Shown: positions 1 through 4,839 of the stretch, piece after piece | Position numbering within the stretch: the first letter of the stretch is position 1 | How the letters are laid out: each line of letters opens with the position of its first letter | Assembly (NCBI GenBank): GCA_031553315.1 | Contig: JAVBLT010000012.1 | Location: forward strand, 1-6,536 | Origin: JAVBLT01 sp031553315 | Lineage (GTDB): Bacteria; Verrucomicrobiota; Kiritimatiellia; RFP12; DVOR01 | Direction of reading: 5' to 3' | Length of the DNA stretch: 6,536 nt | Translations under genes and position numbers: made by a program | Notes under the pieces: generated by a model | The model's input: only the letters and a program-made list of their open reading frames with translations | Told to the model about the DNA's origin: nothing | Databases searched by the model: none

Positions 1-111
1 CGTTTTTCAGGCCGCCACTTCGATGACCTTGCCGAGACCATCAACAGCATCCCGCGCCCTGTTTCACTGAAAGGAAAAACCGCACATGAAGCCTTCCAAA
101 ACGTTGTATGA
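1..111 (+). CDS. C-terminal fragment of a DDE/integrase-type transposase (5' end outside window)
   Basis: The frame is open from base 1 and stops at TGA 109-111, giving 36 residues. The tail reads INSIPRPVSLKGKTAHEAF. The pattern 'IN..PR..L..KT..E.F' resembles the extreme C-terminus of rve/DDE transposases such as the IS30 type, where a conserved N-RPR-L-KTP-E-F stretch closes the catalytic domain. The catalytic DDE residues would lie upstream, outside the window, so family and intactness cannot be judged. It sits directly before other transposon debris, which supports the mobile-element reading. The family assignment is a guess from a short motif. Confidence 0.45.
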   Translation, partial: RFSGRHFDDLAETINSIPRPVSLKGKTAHEAFQNVV

Positions 112-157
112 AAAAATGAACCATTTGGCTTGTAAATCACCAAAAACCTGAGAATTC

Positions 158-238
158 GTGATTTGCACTACTGAATGCAACCGCCATCGCCAGCGGCTCC
201 CCGGGAAGATGGCGGTTGCATTCAGTAGTGCAAATCAC
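158..238. repeat. Perfect 31-bp inverted repeat with 19-nt loop
   Basis: The left arm 158-188 (begins GTGATTTGCACTACTGAATG) and right arm 208-238 (ends TTCAGTAGTGCAAATCAC) are exact reverse complements over 31 bases. The 19-base loop (189-207) is GC-rich and contains CCCGGG. The right arm stops one base before the recognisable reading frame of the IS110 relic begins. A shorter echo, AAATCAC at 134-140, lies upstream. No target-site duplication is visible around the 81-bp unit. It could be a small non-autonomous element, an end structure of the neighbouring insertion sequence, or the product of a template switch that copied one strand back. I see no gene in the 46 bases between it and the upstream transposase tail. 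Confidence 0.9.
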
Positions 239-794
239 AATGTCGCGAAAAAAACGCTGGCGTTTGACGGGGTGGGCAAGGTATGGCCAAGCATCGAAAA
301 CACAGAGGCGAAAATCAGAAAAGTCATTCAAGAGGCTTCGAAGCAGGCGGTGGGCGCGCGGATCCACGTCTGCTGCGAAGCGACGGGGATTTATTGCCGG
401 GCGCTTCAGCCCGCCTGCGAGGCGTTGGAGGAGCCCTTCAGCCAGCTCAACCCCGCCGACGTGCGCCACTGCGCAGAGGAGATCAATCCCAAAGCCGACA
501 GCCCGCCCGATGAGGGGGAACGGGTGATTCGCGAATGACTCAACGTCCGCGATCTGCCGATGAAAAACAAGGTGCGGGCGCCGGGCTTGATTGAATCGCT
601 GGCGGCAGGCGCTGTACATGCCTTCGGTTGTTGCCGTTCGCTACAACCCCCGCCTGAAGCTCTTTTGCCAACGGCTTCGCGCCAACGGCAAAGCCGGCCG
701 CGCGGCGCCGAGGGCGGTGATGCGCAAGCTGATCACCCGCATGAACCGCGCTGCGCAACGCGTGCTCGCCCTTCCCCCGAGATCGGCGAGCTGA
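239..794 (+). pseudogene. Decayed IS110-family transposase (N- and C-terminal pieces)
   Basis: Two pieces of one IS110-type transposase survive in different frames. The N-terminal piece (239-535) starts at NVAKKTLAFDGVGKV, matching the usual '.GID(V)(A/S)K.TL' opening, but the first catalytic Asp is Asn (AAT 239-241) and everything before it is replaced by the inverted repeat. It retains CCEATG, with the second acidic residue Glu at 377-379, and LNPADVR. NPKADSPPD stands where KTDxxDA is expected, with spacing one residue too long. TGA at 536-538 ends the frame, possibly a former Trp. The C-terminal piece (591-794, +1 frame) has ALYMPSVVAVRYNPRLK and MRKLITRMN, typical of the Transposase_20 (IS116/IS110/IS902) domain. 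The roughly 100 or more residues that normally join the pieces are missing, including the region of the catalytic serine. It cannot encode an active enzyme. Confidence 0.88.
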
Positions 795-799
795 GACGG

Positions 800-828
800 T
801 TTTTCCGAAAATCATTTTCGGAAAACCG
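800..828. repeat. Short near-perfect hairpin downstream of the IS110 relic
   Basis: TTTTCCGAAAA (801-811) and TTTTCGGAAAA (815-825) are perfect 11-bp complements separated by TCA. Pairing extends outward as CGG/CCG with one extra T on the left. It begins six bases after the stop of the IS110 C-terminal piece, so it may mark the end of that element. There is no U-run after it on either strand, so it is not a standard intrinsic terminator. The rest of the gap to lipB (829-946) shows no gene, and I see no clear terminator for the lipB transcript there. Confidence 0.7.
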
Positions 829-946
829 ATGCTTGCCATTCATCTTATCGGTTGAAACGCGTCAAGCAGGCAAACGGAATAAAAGCGAACCGCGACGGGC
901 CCGCAAAAAACCAGTGGTCAACGCCCCCCAAAACCAACAAAGCCCC

Positions 947-1597
947 TCAGTACCCAAACACTTCCCGGAAAGCAACCCCCGCCGCCCGCTTCACGGCCCC
1001 CATATCCACCTCGGCGCCCAACAGCCGCGCCATCGAAGTGACCCCCGCATCCTTCAGCCCACACGCCACAATCCCCGCGTAATCCGAAAGATTCGTATTC
1101 ACATTCAGCGCAAAACCGTGCATCGTCACAAAATGCGCCACCCGGATACCGATCGCAGCCACCTTGTCATTCCCGACCCAGACCCCCCGGTTGCGCGCGT
1201 CGCGACCGCCCGCAATCCCAAACTCAGCCAACACCCGGATCAGCACATCCTCCAGAAGCCCCACATACTCCACCACCCGCAGGCGGCGGCCCGCCTCCCC
1301 AATGTGAATCACCGGGTACCCCACCAGCTGCCCCGGCCCGTGATACGTCACATCACCCCCCCGCGAAGCCGGATACACCTCAATTCCCCGCGCCGCCAGC
1401 TCCGCCGCGCCGAATAAAACATGAGAAACCTCGGCATTTCGGCCGAGGGTGTAAACGGGGGCGTGTTCCAACAGCAAAAGCGCATCGCAGGTTTTCCCTG
1501 CGACACGCTCTTCATGTAAACCGTTCTGCGCAGCCAGCGCTTCGCCGTAGGGCACACCCGCCCCCAGATCGCAAATGCGCAATTCAGGCGGCGGCAT
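947..1597 (-). CDS. lipB: Octanoyl-[acyl-carrier-protein]:protein N-octanoyltransferase LipB
   Basis: LipB moves the octanoyl group from octanoyl-ACP onto the lipoyl-domain lysine of 2-oxoacid dehydrogenases and the glycine cleavage H protein, the first committed step of endogenous lipoate synthesis in the cytoplasm. The 216-residue protein has the family's usual length. It shows LEHAPVYTLGR (43-53), the signature RGGDVTYHGPGQLVGYP (79-95), the KVAAIGIRV block with the catalytic-type Lys145, HGFALNVN (160-167), and ACGL with Cys179 as the acyl-thioester cysteine. All key residues are present, so it should be active. The ATG start lies 20 bp after the rpsT stop on the same strand, so the two are probably co-transcribed. 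The likely ribosome site CGGAG (1609-1613) sits a rather long 11 nt from the ATG. No lipA is seen in the window. Confidence 0.97.
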   Translation of the reverse strand: MPPPELRICDLGAGVPYGEALAAQNGLHEERVAGKTCDALLLLEHAPVYTLGRNAEVSHVLFGAAELAARGIEVYPASRGGDVTYHGPGQLVGYPVIHIGEAGRRLRVVEYVGLLEDVLIRVLAEFGIAGGRDARNRGVWVGNDKVAAIGIRVAHFVTMHGFALNVNTNLSDYAGIVACGLKDAGVTSMARLLGAEVDMGAVKRAAGVAFREVFGY

Positions 1598-1617
1598 GGT
1601 CCGATTCGCTCCGGCGC

Positions 1618-1881
1618 TTAGGCCAGCTTGGCAAGCGCCACAGCCGAGCGAGACTTTTTACGGTCGGCGGTGTTGCGGGCGATGACGCCCTTTTTCACGG
1701 CTTTATCCAGCTTCGACGCATAGTTGCTGGCAGCCTCCACGGCGGCTTCCTTGTTGCCGGCGGCAAGCGCGTCAATCACCTTGCGGCGGGCCGTCAGCAA
1801 ATCACTCTTCACTGAACGGTTGCGCAAGCGGGCCGCGGCGGCCGTCTTCACACGCTTCACTGCACTCTTGATATTCGGCAT
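1618..1881 (-). CDS. rpsT: Small ribosomal subunit protein bS20
   Basis: bS20 is a basic helical protein that binds 16S rRNA early in 30S assembly. The 87-residue product is the usual length. It starts MPNIKSAVKRVKTAAAARLR, includes RNRSVKSDLLTARRKV, and ends with the Lys/Arg-rich segment KGVIARNTADRKKSRSAVA, all standard for the family. The start is well supported: AAGGAG (plus-strand 1887-1892) lies 5 nt before the ATG. The gene is first in a minus-strand unit with lipB. Pairing of rpsT with lipB is not a classical operon and may simply reflect proximity. Confidence 0.98.
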   Translation of the reverse strand: MPNIKSAVKRVKTAAAARLRNRSVKSDLLTARRKVIDALAAGNKEAAVEAASNYASKLDKAVKKGVIARNTADRKKSRSAVALAKLA

Positions 1882-1922
1882 GTCTGCTCCTTCAAATGCT
1901 TATAATCCGAAATGAAGCGGAT

Positions 1923-1952
1923 ACTTTAAACGATTCCCCCCCCTCCGGTCAA
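1923..1952 (-). promoter_or_regulatory. Predicted sigma70-type promoter for rpsT-lipB
   Basis: Read on the minus strand, TTGACC (1952-1947) and TAAAGT (1928-1923) are separated by 18 bases containing a run of eight G. This predicts a start near 1915 and a leader of about 34 nt, with the rpsT ribosome site inside it. The -35 match is 5/6 and the -10 match 4/6. A second A/T-rich hexamer, TTATAA, lies slightly downstream and could be used instead. Confidence 0.5.
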
Positions 1953-2062
1953 CAGTAAAAGAGACCCAATCGAAAATTTATGAAAAACCCACCGCGTTGA
2001 AGCGTTTTTCCAGCCGTTGAAAAGCGAAAACCGCAGTGAAACACATTCATAAAAGGTTTTTG

Positions 2063-2091
2063 TTGACCGAAGGAGAAGGATATGCGATACT
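2063..2091 (+). promoter_or_regulatory. Predicted sigma70-type promoter for the STAS/phosphatase operon
   Basis: TTGACC (2063-2068) and GATACT (2086-2091) are spaced by 17 bases, predicting a start near 2098. This falls upstream of the ribosome site GAGGA (2125-2129). It therefore supports the shorter start of the STAS gene over an upstream in-frame GTG. The hexamers match the consensus 5/6 and 4/6. The region between the two divergent promoters (about 1953-2062) holds no gene that I can see. Confidence 0.5.
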
Positions 2092-2134
2092 GCCCGCTGT
2101 TGGTTCAGTAATTGGTTTGAAAGTGAGGATGGAT

Positions 2135-2476
2135 ATGGTTATCGAGACTCTGGAAGAAGGAAATGTGTTGGTCATCCGCCCGAAAACGGACAACCTCGAC
2201 GCATACAATGTAGCCGATTTCAAAAAAGAAGTGGTCGCTATTTTCGAAGCCAAACCGCGCGACGTAGTCCTCTCCATGAGCTACGTGCAGTTTGTCGACA
2301 GCGCAGGCCTCGGCGGCATTCTCTCCTGCATGCGCCTGATGCAGACCCACGAAAAACGCTTCGTCATTGCCGAAATGACCCCCCAGGTCCGCAGCCTTTT
2401 CGAGCTTGTGCGCATCCACAAAATCATCGAAATCTACAACACCACTGAAAACGCCATCACCGCGTTGTCAGTCTAA
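2135..2476 (+). CDS. STAS-domain anti-anti-sigma-factor-like protein
   Basis: This 113-residue cytoplasmic protein is a single STAS domain, the size of SpoIIAA/RsbV-type antagonists. In partner switching such proteins bind an anti-sigma or kinase domain unless phosphorylated. Visible landmarks are VLVIRPKTDNLDAYN (11-25), a beta strand VVLSMSYVQFVD (44-55), the phospho-site loop D55-S56-A57-G58-L59-G60, and RSLFELVRIHKIIEIY (86-101), the usual C-terminal helix and strand. I chose ATG 2135 because GAGG (2125-2128) is 6 nt upstream and because the promoter overlaps the coding sequence of any longer form. An in-frame ATG two codons earlier (2129) is too close to that site, and a GTG at 2036 lacks one. 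The gene is followed after 23 bp by a PAS/PP2C/HATPase protein, its probable partner. Confidence 0.93.
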   Translation: MVIETLEEGNVLVIRPKTDNLDAYNVADFKKEVVAIFEAKPRDVVLSMSYVQFVDSAGLGGILSCMRLMQTHEKRFVIAEMTPQVRSLFELVRIHKIIEIYNTTENAITALSV

Positions 2477-2486
2477 AACAGTTTCC

Positions 2487-2493
2487 GAGGAGG
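2487..2493 (+). promoter_or_regulatory. Strong ribosome binding site fixing a GTG start
   Basis: GAGGAGG stands 6 nt before GTG 2500-2502. No ATG nearby in this frame has such a site, so the GTG start of the phosphatase gene is well supported. Confidence 0.85.
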
Positions 2494-2499
2494 ACGGGC

Positions 2500-4212
2500 G
2501 TGATCGCAGCGACGGTCTCCCCGGAAACATTGCGCCTTACCTTCCTTTTGGCGGCGTGCCTCTGCGGCACGGTCGGAGGGGTGTGGTTTGCAATCGTCCG
2601 GGCAAAACGGCAACTTTTCCTCAAACAGGCAGTGGAAGCGGTCGAAAACGCCGCCTTTTTCTGCCTTTCCCCCGCCGGGCGCATCCGCTGGGTCGCCAAC
2701 GGCGCGGCTCTTTTCCCCCATTGCCGCGGCCGCGCCTGCCACGGGAAAAACGCCGCGGAACTCTTCGCGGAAAAAGAACCCTTCGCCAAAATGATCGCGG
2801 CTCTGGGTGAAACAGCCGCCTGCCCCTGCCCCGATCGCCCGGCCCCCGATGCCGCCGCGGCGCGCGAAACCTTTACCGCCACCCCGCCCGGCGGCGAACC
2901 GTTCCCCGTGGGCGTGACCCTTTTCCCCCGAGTCAAGACCGGCCGCACCCTTCTTTTGCGCGTGGAAGACCTCCGCCCCCTCCGCAACGCCGAAGCCCTG
3001 CTCAGAGCCTACCGCAGCGGCGAGCAAAGCATCTTCCGCCACCTCAACGAGCGCGCCGCCGAGCCCCGCCGCAACGCCTTCTTCAACGGCGGCAACATCG
3101 CCGTGCTCACCACGCCCCGAAAAGAGGAAATGGCCGGCGATTTCATCCACCTGTGCCGCGCCGACGAACGCATTTGCGACATCACCCTGTGCGATGTCAA
3201 AGGCGAAGGCTTCTACGCCGCCCTGCTCGGAGCCTCCGTCCGCGGCGACCTCAACCAGGTGCTCACAGGCCTCATTCTAAAGGAAAACCCGCCCGCGTTG
3301 CCTGCGGTCGACGCGATCGTGACCGCGCTCAAAGCGACCAGCCTCGAGCGCTTCCGCAAGATCGGCGCCGAAGGCGTCGTCTGCTACGCCCGTTTCAACT
3401 TCGCCGAGCGCCGCCTCGATTGGGCCGCCTTGGGCGACGCCCCCATCCTCCACTGGCAAAACAGCCAAAAGAAAGTCGCCATCCTCCACGGGCGCGAAAC
3501 CCAGGAAGCCCTCCGCAGCGGAACCGCCCCCTTCGCCTCCAACGACCTCTTCCTCATTCCCTCCGAGATGCTCTTCGCCATGGAAGACCCCGCCGGCCAG
3601 CGCTTCAGCGTCGACCGCCTCGCGGCCATCCTCGAAGAGACCGCCCCCGCCTGGTCCGAGCTCCCCGATCCCCATCAGCAGCTCATGGCCGGCATCATGG
3701 CCTTTGCCGCCCAGGAGGAGCTCCCCCCCGGCTGCACCGCCACCTTCGCCGTAGTCGGCATCACCCCGGAAGAAGAGACCATCGTCCGCGAACACATCAA
3801 AATCCCCTTCGATTTTCTCCCCGGCGACCTCCCCGTGATGCGCGAAGCCGCCATGGCCCTGCTCACCGCCGCCGACTTCCCCCCCATGCGCAACGAAATG
3901 ATCTACCTCGCCCTTCACGAGGCCATGGTCAACATCATCGAGCAGCGCGACCGCCAGGGGCGCCACGACCTCAGCGGTTACTTCGAAGCCCTCCGCTACG
4001 ACGCCATGATCGTTTGGCGCTTTGTCCACAACCTGCCCTTTTTCATGCCCATCCGCATCAAAGACCCCAAGTCCGACGGCACCCAGGATCACGGCTACGG
4101 CCTCTTCATCATCGACCAGATCGCCGACCAGGTTCTTTACAACCGCGCCGCCGACGGCCGCTCCCTCTTCGAAATGCTCACCCTGAAAGAAAGCGGAGAA
4201 GAAGCGTTTTGA
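2500..4212 (+). CDS. Membrane-anchored PAS / SpoIIE-type PP2C phosphatase / RsbW-like HATPase regulator
   Basis: This 570-residue protein combines sensor, phosphatase and kinase-like modules of a partner switch. Residues about 12-33 (LRLTFLLAACLCGTVGGVWF and on) form one membrane helix, followed by a basic stop. Residues about 42-160 look like a PAS domain with FFCLSPAGRIRWVANGAA, GKNAAELF and cysteines 75, 80, 108 and 110. Residues about 165-190 are a helical linker. Residues about 205-420 are a SpoIIE/RsbU-type phosphatase with EMAGDF (210-215), DVKGEG (232-237) and LGDAPILHW (311-319). Residues about 440-565 are a HATPase domain with LALHEAMVNIIEQ (470-482; Glu474, Asn478) and DHGYGLFIID (530-539). 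The later metal-binding motifs expected in the phosphatase (TDG and DDxT) are not recognisable. It most likely acts on the STAS protein encoded 23 bp upstream. HsbR-like proteins with phosphatase and kinase domains fused are the closest precedent. Confidence 0.92.
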   Translation: MIAATVSPETLRLTFLLAACLCGTVGGVWFAIVRAKRQLFLKQAVEAVENAAFFCLSPAGRIRWVANGAALFPHCRGRACHGKNAAELFAEKEPFAKMIAALGETAACPCPDRPAPDAAAARETFTATPPGGEPFPVGVTLFPRVKTGRTLLLRVEDLRPLRNAEALLRAYRSGEQSIFRHLNERAAEPRRNAFFNGGNIAVLTTPRKEEMAGDFIHLCRADERICDITLCDVKGEGFYAALLGASVRGDLNQVLTGLILKENPPALPAVDAIVTALKATSLERFRKIGAEGVVCYARFNFAERRLDWAALGDAPILHWQNSQKKVAILHGRETQEALRSGTAPFASNDLFLIPSEMLFAMEDPAGQRFSVDRLAAILEETAPAWSELPDPHQQLMAGIMAFAAQEELPPGCTATFAVVGITPEEETIVREHIKIPFDFLPGDLPVMREAAMALLTAADFPPMRNEMIYLALHEAMVNIIEQRDRQGRHDLSGYFEALRYDAMIVWRFVHNLPFFMPIRIKDPKSDGTQDHGYGLFIIDQIADQVLYNRAADGRSLFEMLTLKESGEEAF

Positions 4213-4263
4213 CGGTGTTGACGGTCAACCCTCAGCGCCCCATTTCCAACAGTTAACCGTCAA
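4209..4263. repeat. Cluster of TTGACGGT repeats, direct and inverted
   Basis: TTGACGGT occurs at 4209-4216 and 4218-4225, and inverted as ACCGTCAA at 4256-4263. The middle copy also forms a near-palindrome, GTTGAC-G-GTCAAC (4217-4229). The copies fill most of the 60-bp gap between the phosphatase stop and the fumarase-type gene. They could be binding sites for a regulator, or a weak stem-loop (8 bp, 30-nt loop) affecting read-through. There is no U-run, so a standard terminator is unlikely. Confidence 0.6.
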
Positions 4264-4272
4264 TCAACCGCC

Positions 4273-4839
4273 ATGAACCACTACCCCTTCTCCGAGATTC
4301 CCTTTTCCGAACTTCGCGCGGGCGACGCCTTCACCTTCTCCGGCGCCCTCTACACCGGCCGCGACCGCCTCCACAAATACCTGGCCGAAGGCGGCGAACT
4401 CCCCCCCGGCATCGACCTCCGCACCGCAGCCCTCTACCATTGCGGTCCCGTCGTCGTCCGCGAGGGCGGATCATGGCGCGTGATCGCCGCCGGCCCCACC
4501 ACCTCCTCCCGCGAAGAGCCCTACGAAGCCGCGCTCATCGCCCGCTACGGCATTCAGGCCGTCATCGGCAAAGGCGGCATGGGCGAAGCCACCCGCCGCG
4601 CCTGCGAAGCACACACCTGCCTCTACCTCCAGGCCGTGGGCGGAGCCGCCGCATCGCTCGCCGCCTGCGTGAAGCGGGTGACATCGGTCCACTTCCTCGA
4701 GGAGTTCGGCGCCGCCGAAGCCCTCTGGCGCTTCGAAGTGGAACGCTTCCCCGTCATCGTCGGCATGGATGCCCACGGCGCCAGCCTCTACGAAACCATC
4801 CGCGCCCAATCCGCGCAACGCCTCAAGGAGCTCCTGTGA
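4273..4839 (+). CDS. Class I fumarase / L-tartrate dehydratase beta-type subunit (Fe-S hydro-lyase C-terminal domain)
   Basis: The 188-residue protein matches the beta (C-terminal) part of iron-sulfur fumarases and tartrate dehydratases (FumA C-terminal half, TtdB), which together with an alpha part holding a [4Fe-4S] cluster hydrate fumarate or a related acid. Motifs seen are LRAGDAFTFSGALYTGRDRLHKYL (14-37, two family blocks), LYHCGP (54-59), AGPTTSSR (73-80), AVIGKGGMGEATR (96-108), CLYLQAVGGAAA (116-127) and PVIVGMDAHGASLYE (160-174). After GPTTSSR the family usually has Met; here it is Glu81. The length is normal for a separate beta subunit. No alpha subunit lies beside it, so the partner must be elsewhere or absent. 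The ATG has no recognisable Shine-Dalgarno site, although the protein start fits the family. Fumarase against tartrate or other hydro-lyase cannot be decided from this half alone. Confidence 0.92.
   Translation: MNHYPFSEIPFSELRAGDAFTFSGALYTGRDRLHKYLAEGGELPPGIDLRTAALYHCGPVVVREGGSWRVIAAGPTTSSREEPYEAALIARYGIQAVIGKGGMGEATRRACEAHTCLYLQAVGGAAASLAACVKRVTSVHFLEEFGAAEALWRFEVERFPVIVGMDAHGASLYETIRAQSAQRLKELL
4825..4830 (+). promoter_or_regulatory. Ribosome binding site fixing the parvulin GTG start
   Basis: AAGGAG ends 5 nt before GTG 4836-4838, which overlaps the stop of the upstream gene as GTGA. This choice rules out the much longer upstream extension of the frame, which only reads through the fumarase-type gene in another frame. 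Confidence 0.85.

Noticed and set aside
911..946. Possible lipB terminator (ACCACTGGT followed by a run of T on the minus strand)
   Set aside because: The 4-bp arms with a single-base loop cannot form a stable hairpin.
560..1417. Long open frame (285 codons) on the plus strand
   Set aside because: It runs antisense through lipB, is rich in Pro, Arg and His as GC-rich shadow frames are, and has no family motif.
1901..1906. Perfect TATAAT on the plus strand as a divergent promoter
   Set aside because: No acceptable -35 lies 16-18 bases upstream, and the site is in the leader of rpsT.
2082..2111. Nine-codon reading frame MRYCPLLVQ preceded by AGGAGAAGGA, as a leader peptide
   Set aside because: It overlaps the predicted -10 element and would lie upstream of the predicted transcript start. 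It could be revisited if the real start maps further upstream.
2036..2134. Longer start (GTG 2036) for the STAS gene
   Set aside because: It has no ribosome site, STAS similarity begins only near 2135, and a promoter is predicted within the extra segment.
2473..3150. Open frame of 225 codons on the minus strand opposite the phosphatase gene
   Set aside because: It is Gly/Ala/Glu-rich with no recognisable motif. The plus-strand frame carries clear domains and a strong ribosome site.
3277..4092. Open frame of 271 codons on the minus strand
   Set aside because: A Gly/Val/Asp-rich shadow of the phosphatase gene with no motif.
3153..4256. Open frame of 367 codons on the plus strand inside the phosphatase gene
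   Set aside because: It is extremely rich in Arg, Pro and His, the usual +1 shadow of GC-rich coding DNA, and lies within the better supported gene.
4440..4835. Upstream extension of the parvulin reading frame
   Set aside because: This part overlaps the fumarase-type gene out of frame and is Arg/Pro-rich. A GTG with a good ribosome site at 4836 is the natural start.
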